A program made the position numbers and the translations under genes. The notes beneath the pieces are model-generated. The model ran no database searches. It saw nothing but the letters and a program-made list of their open reading frames with translations, and had not been told where the DNA came from. 64,000 nt of DNA, from positions 372,001 through 436,000 of the forward strand of contig NZ_BJOV01000003.1 in NCBI RefSeq assembly GCF_009932475.1. The letters are read 5' to 3'. The number at the start of each line of letters is the position of its first letter. Position 1 is the first letter of the stretch. Below, in pieces: positions 6,687 through 14,749 of the stretch. Origin of the DNA: Gordonia spumicola. GTDB taxonomy: Bacteria > Actinomycetota > Actinomycetes > Mycobacteriales > Mycobacteriaceae.

Positions 6687-7833
6687 GCACCTCCCGACAG
6701 GGATCACCAAGGTCGAAGTCGCCAACCCAAGCACGGGCGCGCCAGAGGACCGCTGGAGGGTCAAACTCAACCCGACAGGCACAGACGGCAAACGGCACCA
6801 AGTGAACCGCTCGTTCAAGACCGAACGGGAAGCACGCGACTTCCATGCCCGAACGCTCGGCGCCTCCGCCGCCGGCACCTACGTCCATTCGAGCAAGCGG
6901 ACAGTCGAGCAGGCGTGCGCCGACTGGCTGGCGTCGAAGCACGGGCTGAAGACGACGACACGCCGCGGCTACAAGTCGTCCCTTCAGCCCGTCCGCGACG
7001 AGCTCGGGACCATCCTGATTCAGCGACTGACCAAACGAGACGTCGACGACCTCGTCGTCGCGTTGAGGGCGGGAGAGGTCGACGGGCGGCGCGCGTTCAC
7101 GCCGCGGACCGTGAACCAGATGCTCGGCCTCCTGTCCCAAGTCCTCGACTCCGAACAGGCTCAAGGCCACGTTGTCCGCAACGTCGCCAAGCTCGTCGAC
7201 AAGATCCCGGCCAACCCGAAGCGGTATCGGACGCTCACCGAGACGGAGATGTACGCGGTCCTGGACCACGGCTGTCGGAAGCGGCATCTGTGGCACCTGG
7301 CCCTGTTCGGGATGAGGCGCGGCGAGATCGCGGGCCTGAAGTGGGAGCACGTCGATCTGAAGGCCGGGACCGTGACGATCGTCGAGACGAGGGTCGACGG
7401 CGAGGACGGGGAGATCGTCATCGACACACCGAAGTCGACGACGTCGGCGCGGACGCTACCGCTCCCCGTAGACGTGATCGACGTCCTGAAGGCCGCACGC
7501 GCCGCACAGCGGCGTGAACGCCTCAAGCTCGGCAACGCCTACCAGGGCGGCGACTATGTCGCGTGCGACGAGTCGGGGCGCGAGTACAGCCCGTCGCAGA
7601 TCTCCGACGGCTGGCACCGGATGCTGAAGCGGCTGAGCATCGACGAGGTCCGGCTACATGACGCACGTCACACATGCGGGACGCTCATGCACCTCCGCGG
7701 CGTGCCGATCGCGGTGATCTCGGCATGGCTCGGACACGCCTCGGCCGCGTTCACGATGGCGACGTACGCGCATTCGCAGGACGACGCACTGAAGGCAGCA
7801 GGACAGGCGTTCGAGCGAGTTGAGGCAAACTGA
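6676..7833 (+). CDS. int: tyrosine recombinase integrase
   Basis: A 385-residue phage-type integrase. An N-terminal arm-binding region is followed by a SAM-like core-binding domain (residues about 75-170, VEQACADWLASKHG) and a catalytic domain. The catalytic residues are visible: Arg in FGMRRGEIAGLKW, His-x-x-Arg in LHDARHTCGTLMH, His in WLGHASAAFTMATY, and the nucleophile Tyr in that same segment. The ATG at 6676 overlaps the repressor gene. The gene ends 78 nt from the 3' end of tRNA-Lys, the usual position for an integrase next to its attachment site. It joins and excises the element at the tRNA. Confidence 0.95.
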   Translation: MARRHLPTGITKVEVANPSTGAPEDRWRVKLNPTGTDGKRHQVNRSFKTEREARDFHARTLGASAAGTYVHSSKRTVEQACADWLASKHGLKTTTRRGYKSSLQPVRDELGTILIQRLTKRDVDDLVVALRAGEVDGRRAFTPRTVNQMLGLLSQVLDSEQAQGHVVRNVAKLVDKIPANPKRYRTLTETEMYAVLDHGCRKRHLWHLALFGMRRGEIAGLKWEHVDLKAGTVTIVETRVDGEDGEIVIDTPKSTTSARTLPLPVDVIDVLKAARAAQRRERLKLGNAYQGGDYVACDESGREYSPSQISDGWHRMLKRLSIDEVRLHDARHTCGTLMHLRGVPIAVISAWLGHASAAFTMATYAHSQDDALKAAGQAFERVEAN

Positions 7834-7856
7834 GGCACCGAGTCTCCCCGATACGG

Positions 7857-7896
7857 GTCAGGGCCGTTCCTCCGACAGTGGAGAAACGGCCCTGAC
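7857..7896. terminator. hairpin terminator between integrase and tRNA-Lys
   Basis: Perfect 12-bp arms gtcagggccgtt (7857-7868) and aacggccctgac (7885-7896) flank a 16-nt loop. It can stop transcripts from either side, separating the integrase from the converging tRNA gene. There is no T-tract, as is usual in high-GC actinobacteria. Confidence 0.8.
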
Positions 7897-7911
7897 CTGT
7901 ATCTATCCCAG

Positions 7912-7984
7912 TGCCCCCAGTAGGGCTCGAACCTACGACCTGCGGATTAAAAGTCCGTAGCTCTACCAACTGAGCTATAGGGGC
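7912..7984 (-). tRNA. tRNA-Lys (anticodon TTT), attachment site of the element
   Basis: A 73-nt cloverleaf: 5' GCCCCTA pairs with 3' TGGGGGC, the D-arm contains AGCTCAGTTGGTAGAGC, the anticodon loop is CTTTTAA within stem ACGGA/TCCGC, and the T-arm is GTAGG-TTCGAGC-CCTAC. CCA is not encoded. The 3' end faces the integrase gene, so the tRNA 3' half is probably the crossover site and was restored by the element on integration. The other attachment half would lie left of position 1. Confidence 0.95.
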
Positions 7985-8207
7985 GTGCAGCGAGTCCACC
8001 TTACAGGGCGCGAGCCGTCCTACCTGCCGGAGCCTTGCGATGGGCGCGTCCGGCGAGGATTCGCCGTCGGCGCCCCCGACTCCGCCCGGCGAGCGGCCCA
8101 TGAAGAGACGCGCGACACATTCGATCATCGACGTGACGCGCTCGCGGTAGACCGATCATTCTGCTGTGACTTATGGTCACAGCAATATCCGGAGCAAAGG
8201 ACCGCAC
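7985..8207. promoter_or_regulatory. spacer between tRNA-Lys and MMPL gene with operator-like palindrome
   Basis: No gene is seen in this 223-nt spacer, which must hold the tRNA promoter (leftward) and the MMPL promoter (rightward). A perfect inverted repeat, gctgtgac-ttatg-gtcacagc (8163-8183), lies 24 nt upstream of the MMPL start and resembles a dimeric repressor (for example TetR-type) site. A ribosome site AAAGGA follows at about 8196. Confidence 0.6.
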
Positions 8208-11200
8208 ATGGCACACGGCCCCAGCCGCACGTTCACCCGCCTCGGCGCGTTCACCCATCGTCGCGCGTGGCTCGTCGTCGGATTCTGGGTGCTGCTCGCC
8301 GCGGTCCTGAATCTGTCGATTCCCCAGCTCGAGACCACCGTGTCGAGCACATCCGCCGACTTCCTGCCTCGATCACTGCCGTCCAACCGGCATCTCGAAC
8401 AGATGGCTCGCGACTTCGGATCGCCGGAGTCGAACGCGGTCAGCAGCATCGTCATGGTCGACGAACAAGGATTCTCCGACGCCGACGATCGGTACTACGG
8501 CCGCCTTGTCGAACGACTGCTGCACAGTGACGACGTCGCCTATCTGCTCGACTTCGCGGGGCACCCGATCACCCGGGAGGCCGCCGCGAGTCCCGACGGC
8601 AAGGCGATCACCCTGTTCGTCGCCGCGGAGGGCTCGGTCGGCTCCACACGCGCCCACCATGCGGCGCAAGGCATCCGGCAGGCGATCGACGACGCCGAAC
8701 CGCCGTCGAGCCTGCAGGTCGACTACACCGGACCGACCGCGGCTCTCGCCGATCTGTTCTCCGCGATCGACGTGTCATTGCTGATCATCACGGGTGTCTC
8801 CATCGTGCTGATCACGCTGATCCTCTTCGCCGTCTACCGACGATTCGCGACGGCCGCGGTCCCGCTGATCACCCTCGGTCTCGGTCTGGGCGTCACGCGC
8901 CCGATCATCTCGTTCCTCGGCGGCCACGACCTGCTGTCGGTCTCGAACTTCACCATCGCGATCATGACGGCCCTCGTCCTCGGAGCCGTCACCGACTACG
9001 CGATCTTCACCCTGTCGGCGTATCACGAGGGACGACGCCGCGGCCTGCCGGTCGGGGACGCCGTCGCCTCCGCGAGCGGGCGGACCGGTCCGATCCTGGT
9101 CGCGTCGGCCCTGACCATCGCGGTGGCGTGCGGATCGATGATCTTCACCGAGATCGGCATGTTCAGCACGGCCGGGCCGCCGACGGCGATCGCGGTGATC
9201 GTCGGACTGCTCCTCGCCCTGACGCTGCCGTCCGCACTCCTGTCCCTCGCCGGACGTCGTGGACTCGCCGAACCGCGTGCGACATCGGAACAGCGCTGGC
9301 GGCGGCGCGGCGCGCGCATCATCCGGCGCGCCGGCGTGTACGCGGCCGCGTCACTGATCCTCCTGGTCTCGTGTTCGGCGATCCTCGTCACCCATCAACG
9401 CAATTGGGACGAGTCGTCGATGTTCGTCTACGCCAACGACTCGACGCGCGGATACGACGAGGTCTACAAGCACTTCGGCAACAACGCGATCGCCCCCGAG
9501 TACCTGATCGTGCGCGCCGACCACGACCTGCGGAACACATCGGACCTGGCGGCACTCGAACTGGCGGCCGACGCCGTCGCACGCCTCGACGACGTCGACT
9601 CCGTCCGATCGATAACCCGCCCGGACGGGCGGCCCCTCACCGAGTCCGCGGCGGGGTACGTGCCCGGCCGGGTCGGCACACAGTTGTCAGACGCGACCGA
9701 ACAGCTCGGTGACGCCCGGCCCGACCTGCGGCGTCTGGCGTCCGGGGTGCAGCAGCTCACGGACGGGGCCGACTCCGCCAACGCCCGGATGCCCGACCTC
9801 GTCGACGGCACCGACCAGGTGATCAGCATGGCGACCGGCGTTCTCGACGCTCTCGACTCCGCGGAGCGGTTCGTCGCCGCCGCGACGGACTCGCGCACCG
9901 ATCTGCGCGGAGCCGCCGCCGAACTGCGCACGGGACTCGACGGCATCGGCCCGCTCCTCGCCGACCTGCGACGCACCGCCGCGGCCGCGCAGCCCGGCCT
10001 CGACCGGTTCGACGAACTCTTCGGCCCATTGATCCAGTCCCGCAGTCCCGCGTCGTGCTCGGCGGACCCGCGCTGCGCGGCGGCGCGCGTGGCCTTCGAC
10101 AGGTTCGACGCCGCCACCGACGGTCGGGCGCGCACCACCCTGACGGCACTCCGGCGGGCGGCGGGGATCTCGGCGGAGGCGTCGGCCCGCGCAGGCCGAT
10201 CCGTCACCGCGTTGAAGGACCTTCTGAGCCGACTCCAGGCCCTCCTCGGACGGCTCGACGGACGCACACCCGACCAGGCCCGCTCCGACCTCGCTCGACT
10301 GCGGTCCGGCGTCGGCGAGCTCTCCTCCGGCATGGCGCAACTCGCCGACGGGCTGCACCAGGTGAACGCGGGCACCGCCCGACTCACCTCGCTGACCGAC
10401 AAGCTTCACGCGGGCTTGCGGACCGCCACCGGCTATCTCACCGATATGAGCGCCGCGACGTCCGACGGTCCGGGACGAGGCTTCTACCTCCCGGCCGAGG
10501 CGCTCACCAGTCCGCGTTTCGTCGAAGGCGCCAAACTGCTGATCTCGCCGAACGGCCACACCGCACGGATGGTCGTCACCTGGTCCGTCAACCCGTACGG
10601 CCCGCAGGCCCTCGAGCGCAGTCGAGACATCGCGCCCACCGCGGCGGCCGCACTGGCAGGCACCGGACTGTCGAACGCGGAGGTCACGAGCACCGGCCTG
10701 GCCTCGCTCTCGGCCGACATGGACGACCAGCTGACCCGCGACATGCTCGTATTCGGTCTCGTGGCGATCCTCGCCGTGACGATCGTTCTGGCGGTCCTCC
10801 TGCGCAGCATCGTCGCACCGCTGATCCTGGTCGCGACGGTCGTCCTCTCGTTCGCCGCAGTCCTCGGGGTGTCGACGCTCGTCTGGCAACACGTCATCGG
10901 CATCCCGCTCGACTGGTCGGTGGCGCCGATCTCGTTCATGGCGCTGATCGCCGTCGGCGCCGACTACAGCATGCTCTTCGCGTCACGCATCCGCGAGGAG
11001 TCGACGGGCCGCGGAATGCGGCAGGGCATGATCCGCGGGTTCGGCAGCACCGGCGGCGTCATCACCACCGCGGGTGTCGTGTTCGCCCTGACGATGTTCG
11101 CGCTCATGAGCGGGACGACGCTCAACCTGGTGCAGATCGGGTTCACCGTCGGCCTCGGCCTGCTGCTCGACATCCTCATCGTGCGATCGGTGCTGGTCCC

Positions 11201-11270
11201 CGCGACGATGGTCGTCCTCGGCGACACGATGTGGTGGCCGTCGGTCAGTTCGTCGCGCGGGCGCGACTGA
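8208..11270 (+). CDS. MMPL-family RND transporter
   Basis: A 1020-residue exporter with the MmpL/YdfJ layout: a TM helix near residues 17-37, a periplasmic domain, five or so TM helices (about 195-355), a long second periplasmic domain, and a final TM bundle (about 855-1005). Proton-relay Asp-Tyr pairs appear in AVTDYAIF and GADYSML, as in mycobacterial MmpL proteins. The second periplasmic domain has a helical, coiled-coil-like stretch rich in LSDATEQLGDARPDLRRLAS and similar repeats. ATG 8208 is chosen for the AAAGGA upstream; the in-frame ATG at 8166 lies inside the palindrome. Substrate is unknown; lipids or drugs are typical. Its end overlaps the convergent hydrolase gene by 26 nt. Confidence 0.92.
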   Translation: MAHGPSRTFTRLGAFTHRRAWLVVGFWVLLAAVLNLSIPQLETTVSSTSADFLPRSLPSNRHLEQMARDFGSPESNAVSSIVMVDEQGFSDADDRYYGRLVERLLHSDDVAYLLDFAGHPITREAAASPDGKAITLFVAAEGSVGSTRAHHAAQGIRQAIDDAEPPSSLQVDYTGPTAALADLFSAIDVSLLIITGVSIVLITLILFAVYRRFATAAVPLITLGLGLGVTRPIISFLGGHDLLSVSNFTIAIMTALVLGAVTDYAIFTLSAYHEGRRRGLPVGDAVASASGRTGPILVASALTIAVACGSMIFTEIGMFSTAGPPTAIAVIVGLLLALTLPSALLSLAGRRGLAEPRATSEQRWRRRGARIIRRAGVYAAASLILLVSCSAILVTHQRNWDESSMFVYANDSTRGYDEVYKHFGNNAIAPEYLIVRADHDLRNTSDLAALELAADAVARLDDVDSVRSITRPDGRPLTESAAGYVPGRVGTQLSDATEQLGDARPDLRRLASGVQQLTDGADSANARMPDLVDGTDQVISMATGVLDALDSAERFVAAATDSRTDLRGAAAELRTGLDGIGPLLADLRRTAAAAQPGLDRFDELFGPLIQSRSPASCSADPRCAAARVAFDRFDAATDGRARTTLTALRRAAGISAEASARAGRSVTALKDLLSRLQALLGRLDGRTPDQARSDLARLRSGVGELSSGMAQLADGLHQVNAGTARLTSLTDKLHAGLRTATGYLTDMSAATSDGPGRGFYLPAEALTSPRFVEGAKLLISPNGHTARMVVTWSVNPYGPQALERSRDIAPTAAAALAGTGLSNAEVTSTGLASLSADMDDQLTRDMLVFGLVAILAVTIVLAVLLRSIVAPLILVATVVLSFAAVLGVSTLVWQHVIGIPLDWSVAPISFMALIAVGADYSMLFASRIREESTGRGMRQGMIRGFGSTGGVITTAGVVFALTMFALMSGTTLNLVQIGFTVGLGLLLDILIVRSVLVPATMVVLGDTMWWPSVSSSRGRD

Positions 11271-12162
11271 CGGCGTCGACAGCGTCGAGGAACGGCGGGA
11301 TGAAGAGATCGGCTCCGAGGACGCAGCACGCGTGACCGCCGTCGACGTCGAAGCGGCGCGCATCGGGAATGCCGTCGACGAGGAGCTGCTGACGTTCGGG
11401 CTGCACGATCTTGTCGCGGGTGGAGACGACGACCGCCGTCGGGACGTCGACGTCGCCGAGCCAGGGACGAGAGTCGAAGCGGCTCATGGCGAGCGAGAAC
11501 TCTCCCTGGTGACCGAGCGGCGTCGACACGACGTGCGACAGCGCCCACATCAGCGGGTGTCCCTCCCAGTTGTCGAGCCGGGCGTCCGACGGGGTCGGAA
11601 GAATCTTGTCGACGGGCTTGAGGACCCGGCCGATGCGCTGTTCGGCGGCGAGTCGCTTCGGGTCGATGCTCGAGAAGTAGGGGCCGGTGGAACACAGGAC
11701 GAGTCCGGTGACGCGGCCCGGATGACGCTTCCACGTCAGCTGTGCGATGCCGCCGCCCATCGAGAAGCCGGCCGCCGTGAACGTGTCGATGCCCAGGTGA
11801 TCGGCGACCGCGACGACGTCGTCGGCACAGTCGTCGAGGGTGAAGTCGGCCGACCGGATGCCGCGCCCGTGCCAACGGTGATCGATGGTCACGACGCGAT
11901 AGTTCTGTGCCAGCTTCGGCACCACCGGATACCAGCAGAGCAGCCCTGTCGTACTCACCGAGTGGAGCAGGACGACGACGGGAGCCCCCTGGGGACCGGA
12001 CTCGGTCACGAATGTGGAGCCCCGACCGGGGAGCTCGATGCGTCGACCAGTCGGAAGGTCGACGACGGGGTGCGGCGCGAGCGCGTGCCCGGCGCCGCGT
12101 CGAACCGTCGCCCACGCGACGGCGACTCGGCGACGGACTGACCCACCAGGTGTCTCGATCAT
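11245..12162 (-). CDS. alpha/beta hydrolase
   Basis: A 305-residue alpha/beta-fold hydrolase. The nucleophile elbow is AGFSMGGG, the oxyanion region is VVLLHSVSTTG, and the catalytic histidine is in DVDGGHACC. A cap region of about 60 residues follows the nucleophile. The start ATG at 12162 is supported by a TACGTT -10 element followed by exactly 7 nt (leaderless promoter); no Shine-Dalgarno is present. It is divergent from a second hydrolase gene and converges on the MMPL gene. Esterase, lactonase or dehalogenase activity cannot be separated from sequence. Confidence 0.88.
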   Translation of the reverse strand: MIETPGGSVRRRVAVAWATVRRGAGHALAPHPVVDLPTGRRIELPGRGSTFVTESGPQGAPVVVLLHSVSTTGLLCWYPVVPKLAQNYRVVTIDHRWHGRGIRSADFTLDDCADDVVAVADHLGIDTFTAAGFSMGGGIAQLTWKRHPGRVTGLVLCSTGPYFSSIDPKRLAAEQRIGRVLKPVDKILPTPSDARLDNWEGHPLMWALSHVVSTPLGHQGEFSLAMSRFDSRPWLGDVDVPTAVVVSTRDKIVQPERQQLLVDGIPDARRFDVDGGHACCVLGADLFIPPFLDAVDAVSRARATN

Positions 12163-12243
12163 GGTTGCGAACGTACTCGGGGCACCTTGGACGAAACTGT
12201 GAATCTGTATCAATTCGGCCGGATGTCTGACATACTCCGCGTC

Positions 12244-13146
12244 GTGATTCCCATCGATCGCCCCAAGCTCGAAGGCTCGATCGCCGTCGGCGACACCCGC
12301 ACGCGCCGCATCGGCTTCTCCGAGTTCGGCAACCCCGACGGACCGACGATCGTCTGGCTCCACGGCACGCCCGGCGCCCGACGTCAGATCCCTTCCGAGG
12401 CACGCGAATACGCGGAGACGCGCGGCTTCCGACTGATCGGCCTCGACCGCCCCGGCGTCGGATCGTCGACCGCGCATTCGTACGACGCGATCGTCGACTT
12501 CGCCGCGGACTTCCAGACCGTCCTCAACACGCTGGGCGTCGACAAGTTCTCCATCATCGGCTTGTCCGGCGGCGGACCGTACACACTCGCCGTCTCCCAC
12601 GTGCTGTCCGACCGGATCGTGTCGACCGCCGTCATCGGCGGCGTCGCCCCCGTCAACGGGCCAGACGCCGTATCGGGCGGAGCCGTCGACCTCGCGAAGC
12701 ACGCGGTGCCGCTCCTCAACGTCGCCGGACGCCCGATCGGCAAGGCGCTGAGTCTCGCCCTCGGCTTCGCGCGCCCGATCGCCGACCCGGCGATCAGCCT
12801 CTACGGCCGCCTCTCCCCCGAAGCCGACCGAGAACTGCTGTCCCGCCCCGAGTTCCGAGCGATGTTCCTCGACGACCTCCTGCACGGCGGCAGCCGTCGT
12901 ATGGAGGCTCCGTTCGCCGATCTGAAACTGTTCGTCCGCGACTGGGGATTCCGGATCTCCGACGTCCAGGCGAAGGTCCACTGGTGGCACGGCGACGCGG
13001 ACAACATCATCCCGTACGAGCACGGGGCCCACATGGTGGCACTCCTGCCCGACGCGGAACTCCACTCGATGCCCGGCCAGAGTCATCTCTCCGGCCTCGA
13101 CCACGCCATCGAGATCCTCGACACCCTCCTCGCGGCCTGGGACTGA
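12244..13146 (+). CDS. alpha/beta hydrolase
   Basis: A 300-residue alpha/beta hydrolase. It has WLHGTPGARRQIP at the oxyanion site, the nucleophile elbow IGLSGGGPYTL, an acidic residue in WWHGDADNIIP and the histidine in MPGQSHLSG. The GTG at 12244 lies 7 nt after CATACT, a plausible leaderless promoter; an ATG at 12223 would add seven residues and lacks any ribosome site. It is divergent from the neighbouring hydrolase but the two are not close copies. The substrate is unknown. Confidence 0.88.
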   Translation: MIPIDRPKLEGSIAVGDTRTRRIGFSEFGNPDGPTIVWLHGTPGARRQIPSEAREYAETRGFRLIGLDRPGVGSSTAHSYDAIVDFAADFQTVLNTLGVDKFSIIGLSGGGPYTLAVSHVLSDRIVSTAVIGGVAPVNGPDAVSGGAVDLAKHAVPLLNVAGRPIGKALSLALGFARPIADPAISLYGRLSPEADRELLSRPEFRAMFLDDLLHGGSRRMEAPFADLKLFVRDWGFRISDVQAKVHWWHGDADNIIPYEHGAHMVALLPDAELHSMPGQSHLSGLDHAIEILDTLLAAWD

Positions 13147-13154
13147 CGACGACG

Positions 13155-13261
13155 CTTCGACTCGCTCCGCTCGCTCACCGGGCGGAAGGGACACCTCGCC
13201 GACCCGTTCCGTGAGCGAACGGAGTGAGTCCCGTTCCGTGAGCGAACGGAGTGAGTCGAAG
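13155..13261. repeat. REP-like inverted and tandem repeat
   Basis: The 24-nt arm starting cttcgactcgctccgctcgc (13155-13178) is repeated in inverse at 13238-13261 with two mismatches. Inside, a 27-bp unit beginning cccgttccgtgagcgaacgg occurs twice in tandem (13203-13229, 13230-13256). It lies between convergent genes and may act as a terminator; related gcgagtcg motifs occur at 41836-41915. Confidence 0.75.
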
Positions 13262-13273
13262 GGTCTAGACCCC

Positions 13274-14143
13274 TCAGCCGGTCACCGAGAGACCGGCGGC
13301 GAGGCCGAGCACGACGGTGAGCAGGACGATCTCGATCCCGGCGTTGCGGATGGACGTCGACTCGTCCAGTCTGTGACGGCGGGCCTTGGCGAGCCAGGCG
13401 CGTCGATGCCAGACGGCGATCCCGGCGACGACGATCAACAGCACGAGTTTGGCGATCACGACGCGGCCGTATCCGGTTGTCCACCAGTCGAACCCGATGC
13501 GGCCGACGGCCGCGGCCAGCCCGGTCACGGTGAGTGTCGCCACGACGGGCAACGCCGACCGCGAGAACGCCGGGAGCGACCGGGCCCAGCCGCCCCGTCC
13601 CCGAACGGTGACGACCAGTGCGCCGAGCGTTCCCACCCACCAGGCCGCGGCGAGTGCGTGGACGCCGACGACGAGCGGAATCCACAGCGACGTTCCGGCG
13701 TGCCCGGTCACCGACGTCACGAGCACGCCGACGGCGGCGACTGCCCCGACGACGTACGCGTCGCTCGGCGTCCACCACGCCCAGGCGATCACGCCGAGCG
13801 CTCCGACCACGCTGATCACGACCGGGAGACCGCTCTCGACGCCGTCCGCGACGTCACCGATCCCGACCGCGAACGGGTCGGCGCCCGCGCGTTCGGCCAC
13901 CTGCAGCCACGCCGAGATCGCCGACGACGCGCCCCACACCGAGGCGACGACGGCCACCGCGGCGGGCGAGGGTTCGGCGTCGACGAGCCCCAGGAGGCCG
14001 AGCCCGAACAGGAGGCTCACCGAGCCGAGGGCGATCGCGTCCGCCCACACGGACAGTTCGGGCGACGCCAGCAGTCGGGCCAGCATCACCCCGATCAGCA
14101 GCGCGACGACGGACGCGCCGCCCACCGCGACGCGCAGGGTCAA
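13274..14143 (-). CDS. CopD-family copper resistance membrane protein
   Basis: A 289-residue polytopic protein with about eight hydrophobic segments. The CopD-type core is seen in HALAAAWWVGTLGALVV and the later YGRVVIAKLVLLIVVAGIAVW region; a histidine in TSVTGHAGTSLW is also typical. It starts at TTG 14143, overlapping the copC stop as TTGA, so translation is coupled. In known systems CopC binds copper outside the membrane and CopD moves it across. No linked metal regulator is visible. Confidence 0.85.
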   Translation of the reverse strand: MTLRVAVGGASVVALLIGVMLARLLASPELSVWADAIALGSVSLLFGLGLLGLVDAEPSPAAVAVVASVWGASSAISAWLQVAERAGADPFAVGIGDVADGVESGLPVVISVVGALGVIAWAWWTPSDAYVVGAVAAVGVLVTSVTGHAGTSLWIPLVVGVHALAAAWWVGTLGALVVTVRGRGGWARSLPAFSRSALPVVATLTVTGLAAAVGRIGFDWWTTGYGRVVIAKLVLLIVVAGIAVWHRRAWLAKARRHRLDESTSIRNAGIEIVLLTVVLGLAAGLSVTG

Positions 14144-14682
14144 CGGCGACGCTTGATCAACGTGAACGCGACGACACCGCCGATCAGGAGCACCGCTGCG
14201 GCGATGATCAGCACGACTCCCCAGACCGGGAATCCGTGTCCGCTCTCCTCCGGGGCCTGGTAGTCGGCGGGCACGGCTTCACCGGGCGTGCCGGTTCCCG
14301 CCTTGGTGAGGGTGAACGTGGTCTGTCCCGACACGGGATGTCCATCGGCCGACGTCACTCGATAGTTGACCTGGTACGTGCCGACCGGCCCGAGGCCCGA
14401 CAGCGACACCGACGCCGTCCGACCGTCGATGACCGGTTCGCTCGTCTGCCAGAAGTGGTTGTCGGGCCCGACGACCTTGATCGTCGCGAACGCGGGCTGC
14501 AGGTCTTCGTTGAACGTCAACGTCACCTTGTCGGGCGCCGTCTCGATCGACGCGCCCTTCTCCGGGGACGCCCCGGTCAGCGCCGAATGGGCCGCGGCCG
14601 GACCGGCGACGAGCCCCGCGGCCAACGCCGCGAACGCCACCACTGCGGCGACCACTGCCGACCGCTTGAGGAAACCGAACAT
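14140..14682 (-). CDS. copC: CopC-like copper-binding protein with C-terminal membrane anchor
   Basis: A 180-residue exported protein. A signal peptide (residues 1-31, ending GPAAAHSALTG) is followed by a CopC/YobA beta-sandwich; the histidine at the mature N-terminus and the one in SADGHPVSG are the usual Cu(II) ligands. A Pro/Ala linker and a TM helix (VWGVVLIIAAAVLLIGGVVA) then basic RRR follow. Start ATG 14682 with AGAGGTG upstream; a longer frame to 14736 lacks support. It is the first gene of a copC-copD operon, divergent from nadE. Confidence 0.9.
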   Translation of the reverse strand: MFGFLKRSAVVAAVVAFAALAAGLVAGPAAAHSALTGASPEKGASIETAPDKVTLTFNEDLQPAFATIKVVGPDNHFWQTSEPVIDGRTASVSLSGLGPVGTYQVNYRVTSADGHPVSGQTTFTLTKAGTGTPGEAVPADYQAPEESGHGFPVWGVVLIIAAAVLLIGGVVAFTLIKRRR

Positions 14683-14749
14683 GAACACACCTCTGACTCG
14701 GCGATGGATGGAATGAACCCATCGTCCCACGGGCACTAACCTGAAAGGC

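Noticed and set aside
7912..7984. A second tRNA-Lys 3'-end copy inside the window as the other att site
   Set aside because: No further copy of the tRNA 3' end was seen in 1-7911; the other att site must be left of the window.
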